A stretch of 64,000 bases of DNA from an uncultured Paraprevotella sp. (GTDB taxonomy: Bacteria; Bacteroidota; Bacteroidia; Bacteroidales; Bacteroidaceae), in assembly GCA_900546665.1 (NCBI GenBank), contig URDY01000001.1:62001-126000 (forward strand). Direction: 5' to 3'. A program made the translations under genes and the position numbers. Under the pieces are notes generated by a model. It searched no databases. It worked only from the letters and a program-made list of their open reading frames with translations, and was not told where the DNA came from. Shown here in pieces: positions 16,015 through 25,104 of the stretch (position 1 is the stretch's first letter; every line of letters begins with the position of its first letter).

Positions 16015-17325
16015 ATGAAAATAAAATGGCTGTTCATCGTCTGGGCCTTGTTGCTAGGCAGCACAGGAGTCCTTTTCTATCTGCTTTTGCCTTCTTCGGA
16101 ATACACGTTTTACGTCACCGAAAGCATTGTCATTGTCTGCCTGCTGTTCCTGGTCTACTTCTACCGCAAGACTGTCAAGCCCCTGCATACCATCGGCAAT
16201 GCCGTGGACTTGCTCAACGAACAGGATTTCAGCAGCCGGCTGGTTCCCGTAGGCCAGCAAGATGCCGACCGCATCGTGCATCTCTTCAACCGGCTGATGG
16301 AACAACTCAAGAACGAGCGGCTGCACGTAAGGGAGCAGAATCATTTTCTCGATCTGCTTATCCGGGTTTCCCCCATGGGCGTGATCCTTTTCGATTTCAA
16401 CCGCAGGATAACAGGTGCCAACGCCGCTGCACTCGGCTTTCTCGGCAATATGGCAGAAAACGAGGTCACCGGCCGCATGTTGGCCGAGCTGTCTTCGCCT
16501 TTGGCTGCCAGACTGGTCGGTTTGCCGCATGGCAGCGTGGAAACCATACGCCTGAGCGATGCGATGATCTACCGCTGTTCCCATCTTTCATTTGTCGACC
16601 GCGGTTACGTCCATCCGTTCCTGTTGATAGAAAGCCTGACTTCCGAGATTGTCAAGGCGGAGAAGAAGACGTATGAGAAAGTCATCCGCATGATTGCCCA
16701 CGAGGTGAACAACAGCGTGGCAGCCGTAACCTCAACTCTCGACTCGTTGGGTGAAGTCGTCAGTCCGTACGATGAAACCGGTGATTTGGGGCATATCATA
16801 CAAGTCTGTTCCGACCGTTGTTACGGCATGAACCACTTCATAGCCCGGCTGGCTGATATCGTGCGCATTCCCGAGCCGCACTTGCAGACGGTCCGGCTGA
16901 ACAGCCGCATAGACGCCTGCCGACTGTTGATGGAAGATACCTGCCGCCGGCGAAACATCCGCTTGCAGATTCTTTACGACGGAAATGATCCTGAAGTACG
17001 CTTGGACCCCATACTTTTTGAACAGGTAATGGTCAACGTCGTAAAAAATGCAGCCGAAAGCATCGGCACGGACGGTGATATCATCATCCGTTCGGGCGGC
17101 AATCCCGCCGTGGTGGAGATAGCGGATAACGGAAGCGGCATCACAAAAGACGATGAAGAGAAACTCTTCACGCCTTTCTTCTCCACCAAACCGGCCGGAC
17201 AAGGCATCGGGCTTATGCTGGTGCGCGAGATATTAGACCGCCACGGTTGCCGTTTCTCGCTGGAAACAGGCGAGGACGGCTGGACGCGCTTCACGATTCG
17301 TTTCCCGCAGGGATGGAAGGCCTGA
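16015..17325 (+). CDS. NtrB-like sensor histidine kinase
   Basis: A 436-residue membrane kinase. Two helices (about 5-25 and 34-50) are separated by a loop of fewer than ten residues, so there is no periplasmic sensor. A HAMP-like linker, a PAS-like segment (about 110-205), the H-box RMIAHEVNN with H229 (HPK4/NtrB type), the N-box MVNVVKNAAES and ATP lids DNGSGI and GQGIGLMLV follow. It should phosphorylate the regulator encoded just upstream. Sensing must be cytoplasmic, within the membrane, or through the transporter. The last 35 bases overlap the convergent DUF3098 gene. Confidence 0.93.
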   Translation: MKIKWLFIVWALLLGSTGVLFYLLLPSSEYTFYVTESIVIVCLLFLVYFYRKTVKPLHTIGNAVDLLNEQDFSSRLVPVGQQDADRIVHLFNRLMEQLKNERLHVREQNHFLDLLIRVSPMGVILFDFNRRITGANAAALGFLGNMAENEVTGRMLAELSSPLAARLVGLPHGSVETIRLSDAMIYRCSHLSFVDRGYVHPFLLIESLTSEIVKAEKKTYEKVIRMIAHEVNNSVAAVTSTLDSLGEVVSPYDETGDLGHIIQVCSDRCYGMNHFIARLADIVRIPEPHLQTVRLNSRIDACRLLMEDTCRRRNIRLQILYDGNDPEVRLDPILFEQVMVNVVKNAAESIGTDGDIIIRSGGNPAVVEIADNGSGITKDDEEKLFTPFFSTKPAGQGIGLMLVREILDRHGCRFSLETGEDGWTRFTIRFPQGWKA

Positions 17326-17572
17326 ACGGACGGTAAAGGATACCGATGCCAACACATACAAAACCAACCAAAGCAACTGTCGGTGCGATGGCAATACGCC
17401 GTAAACTGAAAATGGCCGGGGCAAAGTGATGGTCGGTCGTTCCGTTTCCTGACATCAAACAGAAACCGATGATGATTAACAGGCAGCCGAAACCAATAAT
17501 GACTAAGTTGGTTCGTGTCGGAAAAGAACCAGTATTTATGTCTTTCCGATTGTTTTCATAGTTCTTTTTCAT
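17291..17572 (-). CDS. DUF3098-family small membrane protein
   Basis: A 93-residue protein with two transmembrane helices (LVIIGFGCLLIIIGFCLMSG and IAPTVALVGFVCVGIGILY) flanking a short FAPAIFSLRRI segment, the DUF3098 pattern. In Bacteroidota this protein is usually found next to ftsX; its function is unknown. Here it overlaps the end of the GT117-type gene by 17 bases, suggesting translational coupling, and its 3' end overlaps the convergent kinase gene. Confidence 0.8.
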   Translation of the reverse strand: MKKNYENNRKDINTGSFPTRTNLVIIGFGCLLIIIGFCLMSGNGTTDHHFAPAIFSLRRIAIAPTVALVGFVCVGIGILYRPFRPSIPAGNES

Positions 17573-20500
17573 GATTTTTTTCGTTTTTGTTGTTTGAGGC
17601 GTTTTGTGCTTTCCCGATCAGTCGGTACAGTCCTTCCATCTGCCCGTATGCGTGACGGCCGTCTTTGTAAAGCGTTTCATTCCTGATTTCTTGCCGGCAT
17701 CTGTCAAGGACAGCCTTTGCCTTTTCGTACTGCTGTTTGTTGCAGAGTTCCGCGGCCAGCATGATATGGAGATTTTGAAGCAGGACTGCCATGTTGCGGT
17801 TGGTATCGTCAAGGTATAACCCGGGATTGTCCAATCCTCCGTAACGGAAACGGTGTATCACGCAATCGTAGGTCTTGTCCGTATCCACCAGGATGCCGGC
17901 CTTACGCACATCATAGGGAACAATTCTGTAGGCCATCCCCTCCTGAAGCAGGAAGCCGGACAGGTCAATGTATTCATCCAGTCCAACCGTGACGGCGACA
18001 TACAGCGGACGTTCCCAGTTGGCGCCAGCTATCATGTCGATAAGCAGCAGAGCCGCCCGTCCGAGATAAGCACGGTCGTTTATCCGAATGGTCATGGTGT
18101 CGGGTATCTCCACGCCTTCAGGAACAAGCATGCCCGAACGCGCGACGGCTTCCTTGTCAACAGGAATATGGATCTCGTCGGTAGGAATGCAGCGCATGGA
18201 AGGCTCGTCGGATGTCAGCCAGTAACGTACGATGTTTTTCCACTCAAACGGATCGTCACCGAACGGTTTTTCCGCAGGACGTACACGATATATGTTCTCT
18301 ATCTCCGATTTTAAGGTGACGGGGTGTCCGTTCTCCGTACCGATGACAGGATTGACGCGTACAAAATCGTTTACCCCGTCGCGATAGAAGGCTTTCGGAA
18401 TTGTATAAGGAAGTCCAGGCGCCGTGTAGGCGGGCTGTTGCATCTGGGCAGCGTAAATGCCGCCATGCAGGTACATCAGATTGCAGGCCCTGACGTCAGG
18501 CCGTACCTGTTCCACCTCAGTGTTATACCAAACGGGGAACGTGTCGTTGTCACCGTTGACGAACAGTATCGGGCAGCCGTCCTTTTGCGTGGAATTAAGA
18601 TAGTTTTGTCCCATGTCACGACAAAGTGTCCGTCCGCTCCGGTCGTGATCGTCCCAATTCTGTCCCGCCATCTGTATGGGGATGGCTAAAGAGGCCACGC
18701 TTCCGGCAGCCAAAGCCACGGCTGGTTTCATCCGGCGGCGCAAACCGCGTATGACGGCTGTCGCCCCCATTCCTATCCAGATGGAAAAGGCATAAAAGGA
18801 ACCGGCAAAGACATAATCCCGCTCACGCGGTTGACGGGGCGTGTCGTTGAGATAGATGATGATGGCCAGTCCGGTCATGAAAAAAAGCAGGGCGACAACA
18901 TTGAACTGCCGTTGGCCGGCTTTACCCTGTCGTGTTTGCCAGACGATCCCCAACAGTCCGAGCAGGAGCGGAAGCGCATAGTAAACGTTGCGCCCTTTGC
19001 TGTCCGCGCCACTGTCCGGGTCGTGGCCTATCCAGCGGTCGAGCGGGGTGATACCGGTCAGCCAGTTGCCGTTTTGATTGTCGCCGTGCCCCTGCCGGTC
19101 GTTCTGCCGTCCCACGAAGTTCCAAAGGAAATAGCGCCAGTACATGAAGTTGACCTGATAACGCAGGAAAAATTTCAGGTTGTCCTTATACGAAGGAATG
19201 ACCGTTGTCCGCCATGAGTCTGTCTGCAAATCAAAATAACGGACCGTATGTCCCGACGGCTCGCCTACCCACTGCCGGTATTGCGCGGCGTGATCGGCCG
19301 AGTGCATGCGTGGAAACCACATGCAGGTTTGCGGCTCGTATCTGTAATCCATCTTCCGGCCTGTTTCGACATACCGGGGAGCGTCATCGCCCGTAACTTG
19401 CTGCTGACGACGATAAACGGGCGCTCCTTCCATAAAATCATACCTGAGGGTATTGCCATTCTGCACCAGCACGTGCGGCGAGCAGTAGGTTTGTCCGTAA
19501 AAAAGCGGCTTGTCGCCATACTGTTCCCGTCCCAAATAACTTTGGAGGGCAAACGGATTGTCGCATGCCTGCTGATTCATGGGCGGATTGTCAGAAGCGC
19601 GGATAAGGATCACCGTATAGGAACTGTAGCCGACAACCAAGACGAACAGCGCGCAAGCGGCTATACGCAACGTGTGCCACGTGGCGTGCGGCGCCAGCCG
19701 CCAATACCGGCGCAAGGCGAACCAGACAAAAAACAAGAGGACAAGCGTGGACAGCAACGTGGACGTAATGGTAGTCCGAAGGGTCACACCGCACAAAACG
19801 AGCGTGACGGCAACCGCCACAAACATGAGCAGACGGTTCTGCCCGCGCATGGCGGTGCAAATGCAACCCACGGTTCCCGTGAGCAAGGAAATGCCATATA
19901 CCAACGTCCCGCTGTTATAAGGCAGCCCCACGGTGTTGACGACGAAAAGGTCGAAATAGCCGGCCATCTTCATGATACCCGGCACGACGCCCCACAACAC
20001 AAACGCCACAACAGCGGTTGAAAGCAGGAATGCCAGCAGGCTCCCTTTCAGGGTAGGCCGCACCGCGAGCCGGTAATAACAGAAAAGGCCGATGGCTGGG
20101 ATGCAGAGCAGATTCAGCAAATGAACTCCAACGGACAGTCCCACGAGGTAGGCGATGAAAACAAGCCAGCGGTCGGCCGACGGCGAGCCATGGCAATCAT
20201 CCCATTTCAGGATGCTCCAGAACGTAAGAGCGGTAAAAAAGGACGAGCAGGCATAGACTTCGCTTTCCACGGCCGAATACCAGAACGTGTCGCTGAAGGC
20301 ATAGGCCAGGGCACCCGTCAAGCCGCCGGCCATGATAGAGGCAGTCTGCCAGCGCGAAGGCATGTCGGCGCCATCGACAACGAGCCGACGCAGCAAAGCC
20401 GTGATCGTGTGAAACAAAAGCATGACGCAAGCCGCGCTGAAGAGCCCGTTCATGAAGTTGATGCACCAGGCAATGCCGGACACATCCGGCGCCATGTGGG

Positions 20501-20693
20501 AAAACAGATTGCCCAAAAGCATGAAAAACGGCGCGCCGGGCGGATGCCCCACTTCCAGGCGCACGGCAGAGGTGATAAACTCGGGACAGTCCCAAAAACT
20601 GGCAGAAGATTCGAGGGTCAACGTGTAAACTACTGCTGCGGCTATGAATACGACCCAACCGCAGAGTCTGTTGATTGTCCGGTAACTTTGCAT
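17556..20693 (-). CDS. GT117-type (DUF2723) membrane protein
   Basis: A 1045-residue polytopic membrane protein. The N-terminal DUF2723 signature SSASFWDCPEFITSAVRLEVGHPPG (from about residue 29, with D35 and E38 as likely active-site acids in a luminal loop) is typical of the GT-C superfamily now grouped as GT117. About a dozen helices follow, up to about residue 690, then a large soluble region (NYLNSTQKDGCPILFVNGDNDTFPVWY) and a helical C-terminal tail. Family members are thought to transfer sugars from lipid carriers to proteins or envelope polymers; the acceptor here is unknown. It is transcribed from a -7 box at 20719 and overlaps the following DUF3098 gene. Confidence 0.85.
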   Translation of the reverse strand: MQSYRTINRLCGWVVFIAAAVVYTLTLESSASFWDCPEFITSAVRLEVGHPPGAPFFMLLGNLFSHMAPDVSGIAWCINFMNGLFSAACVMLLFHTITALLRRLVVDGADMPSRWQTASIMAGGLTGALAYAFSDTFWYSAVESEVYACSSFFTALTFWSILKWDDCHGSPSADRWLVFIAYLVGLSVGVHLLNLLCIPAIGLFCYYRLAVRPTLKGSLLAFLLSTAVVAFVLWGVVPGIMKMAGYFDLFVVNTVGLPYNSGTLVYGISLLTGTVGCICTAMRGQNRLLMFVAVAVTLVLCGVTLRTTITSTLLSTLVLLFFVWFALRRYWRLAPHATWHTLRIAACALFVLVVGYSSYTVILIRASDNPPMNQQACDNPFALQSYLGREQYGDKPLFYGQTYCSPHVLVQNGNTLRYDFMEGAPVYRRQQQVTGDDAPRYVETGRKMDYRYEPQTCMWFPRMHSADHAAQYRQWVGEPSGHTVRYFDLQTDSWRTTVIPSYKDNLKFFLRYQVNFMYWRYFLWNFVGRQNDRQGHGDNQNGNWLTGITPLDRWIGHDPDSGADSKGRNVYYALPLLLGLLGIVWQTRQGKAGQRQFNVVALLFFMTGLAIIIYLNDTPRQPRERDYVFAGSFYAFSIWIGMGATAVIRGLRRRMKPAVALAAGSVASLAIPIQMAGQNWDDHDRSGRTLCRDMGQNYLNSTQKDGCPILFVNGDNDTFPVWYNTEVEQVRPDVRACNLMYLHGGIYAAQMQQPAYTAPGLPYTIPKAFYRDGVNDFVRVNPVIGTENGHPVTLKSEIENIYRVRPAEKPFGDDPFEWKNIVRYWLTSDEPSMRCIPTDEIHIPVDKEAVARSGMLVPEGVEIPDTMTIRINDRAYLGRAALLLIDMIAGANWERPLYVAVTVGLDEYIDLSGFLLQEGMAYRIVPYDVRKAGILVDTDKTYDCVIHRFRYGGLDNPGLYLDDTNRNMAVLLQNLHIMLAAELCNKQQYEKAKAVLDRCRQEIRNETLYKDGRHAYGQMEGLYRLIGKAQNASNNKNEKNHEKEL

Positions 20694-20718
20694 AATCCTT
20701 GTTTTGATTTGTTTGCTG

Positions 20719-20726
20719 CAAAGTTA
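20719..20726 (-). promoter_or_regulatory. GT117-type gene promoter -7 box
   Basis: On the minus strand TAACTTTG matches TAnnTTTG, placing transcription start near 20712 and giving an untranslated leader of about 19 bases before the ATG at 20693. Confidence 0.6.
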
Positions 20727-20877
20727 GCAGGACTTACGGCTGTTTGTCCTGATCGGGTGCGGACATCACAAAATCACATAACACACTGTTTATTATTTAC
20801 TTAATACCATTTTTGGCATAACAGGATACGGACATTTTACTTTGGAGACAAGCCGCTTGCCAGCCTTTGGGTTCCGT

Positions 20878-22062
20878 TCAGGCACCACACGGGCTGCCGG
20901 TTTTTCCTTTGATGCGAAATTTGGCTTTGGTTATCGAACCCGGCGATATTCCGTAAAACACGGCCAACTGCCCAGTGGTGAATCCCAACAGGGTAAGGCA
21001 GGATATTTCCTTGTCCCGGCCGGTCAGCAGCGGCGCGTTCTCAATGGCCTGCATCTCTTCCGGATAAAGGCGTGTCGCCAACGCCTTCAATGCAGCCCAC
21101 TCCTGCTTCGTTTTTACGCACTGGTAACCCGGGCGGCTTTTTATCCGTTCCAGTATGGCCAGAGCCTTGATGTTCGTTTCGGACATCAGTTCCGCCATTT
21201 GCCTGTCCAACTGTTTCTCTTTGTTGACAAGCGCCTGGCGAAGATGCTCCTGGCGGTCGTGTTCCTGTTCCATCCGCGCCACCCTTGCCTGCTCGCTTTC
21301 CGCGATGGCCTTGAAGCGGGCCGTTTCCATGCGCTCGTCCTGCAACTGCCGGTCGAGATGTTGCCGGTGGTCGCGGTACAACTGTTCCTTCCTTTTCTTG
21401 TTGTGATAGGTCAGGCACATCAGGACCAATGCCAATGAACCGGCCGAAGCACTTCCCGCTCGGTGCAGGATGTTTATCCTACGTTCTTCTGCTTTTGCCT
21501 TGTCCTTGCGTGATGCCAGTGTCCGGTTCATCCACTGCAACAATGCTTCCCGTTCATAAACATCTTTTTTGATTGTCCAGCCTTTTTGATCGCGTACCGG
21601 CCGGGGAGTAACTCTATTAATGCATTTGACAATATGGTCGAAGTACTCTGCAGTGTCCAACCTGTTCATTTGCCTGTAGTCATCGGCAAGACGTGATGCA
21701 GCCTCTGCCCGCAAGAAACGGCTGCCGTTCTGTCCTGCCGTGTCGAGACTTTTCCTGTGGTATTCAACAGCTTTCTCGGGCAGTCCGCAGTCTGACAGCA
21801 GGTTGCCGAGCCGACAATAGACAGTTGCCACAAAACCGACCGTATCGGGACATTGTGTTTCCTTTAACATATCAAGCACATCCCAATAACAGATAAGAGC
21901 CTGTTCCGGCCTGTTCTGTGATTCACAAAGACGGGCCTTTTGCAATAACGTATCTGCTTTTTCCTCATTTTCGGAAATTTGACGTTCGGAAGACAAACGG
22001 CTCAACGAACAAATACAAGCAATGAATGCCATAAGTAAATTCAGATGAAGCAGTATTCTCAT
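20878..22062 (-). CDS. Membrane-bound TPR regulator with C-terminal HTH
   Basis: A 394-residue protein. An N-terminal hydrophobic segment (1-20) is followed by TPR-like helices (about 30-185), one transmembrane helix (about 203-220), a long charged coiled coil (about 223-300) and a LuxR-like HTH at the C terminus (LTGRDKEISCLTLLGFTTGQLAVFYGIS). The predicted topology puts the TPRs in the periplasm and the HTH in the cytoplasm. Such proteins are common in Bacteroides, but their signals are mostly unknown. It is divergent from the TonB receptor gene, whose operon is the obvious target. That link is inferred from position. Confidence 0.8.
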   Translation of the reverse strand: MRILLHLNLLMAFIACICSLSRLSSERQISENEEKADTLLQKARLCESQNRPEQALICYWDVLDMLKETQCPDTVGFVATVYCRLGNLLSDCGLPEKAVEYHRKSLDTAGQNGSRFLRAEAASRLADDYRQMNRLDTAEYFDHIVKCINRVTPRPVRDQKGWTIKKDVYEREALLQWMNRTLASRKDKAKAEERRINILHRAGSASAGSLALVLMCLTYHNKKRKEQLYRDHRQHLDRQLQDERMETARFKAIAESEQARVARMEQEHDRQEHLRQALVNKEKQLDRQMAELMSETNIKALAILERIKSRPGYQCVKTKQEWAALKALATRLYPEEMQAIENAPLLTGRDKEISCLTLLGFTTGQLAVFYGISPGSITKAKFRIKGKTGSPCGA

Positions 22063-22117
22063 ACGACAGGATTTTAATCTTATTATTCCTTATATATTTT
22101 TCCAGTATTTTATATGG

Positions 22118-22125
22118 CAAATTTA
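22118..22125 (-). promoter_or_regulatory. TPR-HTH regulator promoter -7 box
   Basis: On the minus strand TAAATTTG matches TAnnTTTG. Transcription would start near 22111, about 49 bases before the ATG at 22062. Confidence 0.55.
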
Positions 22126-22259
22126 GTTTATTTTGACATAAAATCCAATGATTATATGAAACTGGTTTTTATTTTTAAACGATTCTGTAAAAAACTATTG
22201 TTTTAACATATCACACCGAATCTTCATTCCACTGTCACAATGCCGTAACATGTCTATTG

Positions 22260-22267
22260 TACTTTTG
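22260..22267 (+). promoter_or_regulatory. TonB receptor promoter -7 box
   Basis: TACTTTTG matches TAnnTTTG. Transcription would start near 22273, close to the receptor start codon. No -33 TTTG is visible, suggesting an activator is needed. The 226-base gap up to 22288 holds only this and the divergent promoter. Confidence 0.5.
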
Positions 22268-22288
22268 CAGTAAAAATTGATGATAGGT

Positions 22289-24922
22289 ATGAATAAGGTA
22301 TGGTTTCCGCTGATAATCGGACTGATAGCAGCGCCCGTAAGCGGAAAGGTTATTAAAGGTAAAATCAGAGATGCAAAAACCGGTGAAGAAATCATCGGCG
22401 CCAAAGTCTGTGTCAAGGAAGATCCTTCACAGGCTGTAGTCAGTGGACTGGACGGAAGTTTCAACATCAATGTCAGCAAAAGCTGCACATTGCTATGTTC
22501 GTATGTAGGATACCAGCCGTTCGAAGTCACTGTCAGTACGAACGATGAAAGTATTGAAATTCCCTTGACAAGCAAAGTTATTGAACTGCATGATATAACC
22601 GTCACGGCATTGAATCCCGGACGTTCGGAAGCCGGAGCCAGACTGATTGAGAAAAATGCGCTGAACGTAGTCAACGTCATGAGTGCAAAAGCCATCGAAC
22701 TCAGTCCGGATATCACCGTCGCCAATGTTATCCAGCGCATGAGTGGTGTAACCATTGAACGTAACTCTAGCGGTGAAGGCCAATATGCCATTCTCCGCGG
22801 CATGGACAAACGTTATAATTATACTCTGGTCAATGGTGTCAAGATTGCCAGTCCGGACAACAAAAACCGGTTTGTCCCCCTCGACATCTTCCCAAGCGAA
22901 CTGCTCGACCGTCTGGAAGTAACCAAATCACTCACGGCCGACATGGAGGGTGACGGTATTGGCGGTGCGGTGAATCTTGTGATGAAGGATGCCCCGGCCG
23001 AACGCCAGTTTACGGCCAACCTTTCTACAGGCTACAACTCCATGTATTTCGACCGCGACTTCAAATCATTTGCCTGGGACAAGATCGTCAGACAATCTCC
23101 CGACGAGCAGCGCGGAACCACACAGACCGGCAGCAAGGTCACAGCAGCCGATTTCAATCTGTCTTCCTTGAGAATGACCGAAAAGCGCCCGATGCCCGAT
23201 CTTACCGGTGGTCTTTCATACGGCGACCGTTTCTTTGACGGCAAACTCGGCCTTATGTTTGCTGCCAGCTACAGCAATACTTACCGCGGACGCGAAAGCG
23301 ACATCGAATACAAACCGGGAGAATCCGTCCGTAACGGCACCATCCATCGCGACTACTCCGTACAACAGAGCCGTCTGGGCACACACCTCAAACTGGATTA
23401 CCGTTTCAACAAGCAACACAAGATATCCTGGTACAACGGTTATATGGATTTCCGCGAAGCAGAAGTACGCGACGGCAGTGACGACGTCAACCGTTCCGTC
23501 CGTCTGGAGTGGAACCGGCAATACATTTACAATTCCACCCTGCAAGGTGAACACCAATTGCTGAAAGACCACAAGCTGTCACTCGACTGGGGAGCCAACT
23601 ACTCCAAGGCCTATAACGAAACACCGGACCGCGTCAAAATGGAATTCATGGGCGGCCGCATCATGAGTTCAGACTGTGCGGAACGCCGTTGGGAACACAA
23701 TGATGACCGCGACATCGAAGGCCGCCTGAACATTGGCTACAAACTGGATATGGCCCGGGGTGTCCTCAACCTCAAAGCCGGTGGACTCTACCGTGACAAA
23801 GCCCGCAGCAGTTTCTGCAACTATTACACCTTCAACTCCGACACGGGCAGCGATTGGGACAACTTCGACGACATTGAATTTTATCCGCGCCGTTCATACG
23901 GCAATATCGGTGGTGCACTCAACTATGACGCTACGGAAAAGATAGGGGCTGCCTATGCCATGGCCAAATACACTTTCAACAAATGGGAAATCAACGGTGG
24001 CCTGCGTGCCGAACATACCGACCAGGGCTACACCCTGCTCTTCCCTGAAGAAAGTGCGGACCCCGAAGGTCATCAGACCTATTGGGATATCCTGCCCAGC
24101 TTCCATCTGAAATACCAGGTCCACAAGAATGCCAATCTGCGCTTTTCATATGCCCGCGCCATCAACCGGCCGAGTTTCTTCGAAATCGCCCCTTACAGCA
24201 TCATCGGCGATGATTACAAGGAGGAAGGCAATCCCGACCTGCAGCACACCGTAGCCGACAATCTGGACCTGCGTTACGAATATTTCCCCGGACAGAGCGA
24301 ACAGTTCATGGTGGGTCTGTTCTACAAGAACATCCAGGACCCTATCGAATACGGTCTGATCACTGAAGGACAGGATCTGAAATACAAACCGATGAATTTC
24401 GGTACGGCACAAAACCTAGGTGTGGAAGTCGACATCCTGAAATATTTCAACTGGTTCGGCATCAAGGCCAACTACACTTATACGCATTCCACCATCACGA
24501 CCGACAAACGCCAGATGAACGGCAACAACGTGGAAATGGTCAGCCAGACCCGTCCTCTCTATGGACAGGCAGCCCATGTGGCCAATCTCTCATTGCTTTT
24601 CAAAAGTCCGAAACATGGCTGGGAAGGACAGATTCTGGGCAGCTATACCGGCAAACGTCTGGCCGACATCTCCAGTTGGTATGACGATGACATCTGGGAA
24701 AAGGGGTTCTTCCAGCTTGATGCTTCGCTCGAGAAAAGTTTCAAATTCGGCCTGACCCTCTTTGCCAAGGCTTCAAACCTGCTCGACACACCGATCCTGC
24801 GCTACATCCAGAACGGTCCGCACACAGTCAATGTGGATTCACGCCGTACGGACGGCAATGTGGTGGAACGGGAATCCACCAGCGGACGCAACTTCATGAT
24901 CGGCGTAAGATACAAACTTTGA
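22289..24922 (+). CDS. TonB-dependent outer-membrane receptor (non-SusC type)
   Basis: An 877-residue receptor. A signal peptide (MNKVWFPLIIGLIAAPVSG) is followed by a carboxypeptidase-regulatory-like domain (about 20-105), a plug domain (about 110-235; NVIQRMSGVTIERNSSGEGQYAILRGMDKRYN) and a 22-strand-type barrel ending in RNFMIGVRYKL. The plug sequence resembles the Caulobacter/Xanthomonas-type receptors (TIGR01782) rather than SusC, and no SusD gene follows. Instead a beta-helix lipoprotein and a phosphoesterase are encoded next. The frame extends to a TTG at 22277 and an ATG at 22280, but the ATG at 22289 gives the best signal peptide. The ligand is unknown. Confidence 0.88.
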   Translation: MNKVWFPLIIGLIAAPVSGKVIKGKIRDAKTGEEIIGAKVCVKEDPSQAVVSGLDGSFNINVSKSCTLLCSYVGYQPFEVTVSTNDESIEIPLTSKVIELHDITVTALNPGRSEAGARLIEKNALNVVNVMSAKAIELSPDITVANVIQRMSGVTIERNSSGEGQYAILRGMDKRYNYTLVNGVKIASPDNKNRFVPLDIFPSELLDRLEVTKSLTADMEGDGIGGAVNLVMKDAPAERQFTANLSTGYNSMYFDRDFKSFAWDKIVRQSPDEQRGTTQTGSKVTAADFNLSSLRMTEKRPMPDLTGGLSYGDRFFDGKLGLMFAASYSNTYRGRESDIEYKPGESVRNGTIHRDYSVQQSRLGTHLKLDYRFNKQHKISWYNGYMDFREAEVRDGSDDVNRSVRLEWNRQYIYNSTLQGEHQLLKDHKLSLDWGANYSKAYNETPDRVKMEFMGGRIMSSDCAERRWEHNDDRDIEGRLNIGYKLDMARGVLNLKAGGLYRDKARSSFCNYYTFNSDTGSDWDNFDDIEFYPRRSYGNIGGALNYDATEKIGAAYAMAKYTFNKWEINGGLRAEHTDQGYTLLFPEESADPEGHQTYWDILPSFHLKYQVHKNANLRFSYARAINRPSFFEIAPYSIIGDDYKEEGNPDLQHTVADNLDLRYEYFPGQSEQFMVGLFYKNIQDPIEYGLITEGQDLKYKPMNFGTAQNLGVEVDILKYFNWFGIKANYTYTHSTITTDKRQMNGNNVEMVSQTRPLYGQAAHVANLSLLFKSPKHGWEGQILGSYTGKRLADISSWYDDDIWEKGFFQLDASLEKSFKFGLTLFAKASNLLDTPILRYIQNGPHTVNVDSRRTDGNVVERESTSGRNFMIGVRYKL

Positions 24923-25000
24923 AAAAGACTTGCGTCTTTTTAGGTAAAAGAAAATCTTTGATTTTCAGGTAAGAGAAAGGCTTTGCCTTTCAGATAAAGG
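24922..25000 (+). repeat. Hairpin/CAGGTAAAAG repeat array, copy 2
   Basis: Three units lie directly after the receptor stop codon. They are AAAAAGAC-TTGC-GTCTTTTT (24922-24941) then AGGTAAAAG; AAAATC-TTT-GATTTT (24951-24965) then CAGGTAAGAG; and AAAGGC-TTT-GCCTTT (24976-24990) then CAGATAAAGG. Stem sequences differ while the spacer is conserved, as in the array at 5467-5582. The first hairpin could also work as a terminator or attenuator. Confidence 0.75.
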
Positions 25001-25029
25001 ATAAAAGATAAAAATATGACACACGGGAA

Positions 25030-25046
25030 CCTGTAAAGGTTACAGG
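25030..25046 (+). repeat. Small inverted repeat before the beta-helix gene
   Basis: CCTGTAA-AGG-TTACAGG is a perfect 7-bp hairpin 58 bases before the lipoprotein start. A near-match -7 box (GATATTTG) lies shortly downstream at about 25050. It may be an operator or an mRNA structure. Confidence 0.4.
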
Positions 25047-25104
25047 ACGGATATTTGATTGAAAACATAAAAATATAAACCATTAATTATCATTTTTCAT
25101 TGTT

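Noticed and set aside
20121..20804. 227-residue plus-strand frame over the GT117-type gene start
   Set aside because: Arg/His/Gly-rich shadow of the membrane protein; the minus-strand gene has strong family motifs and its own promoter.
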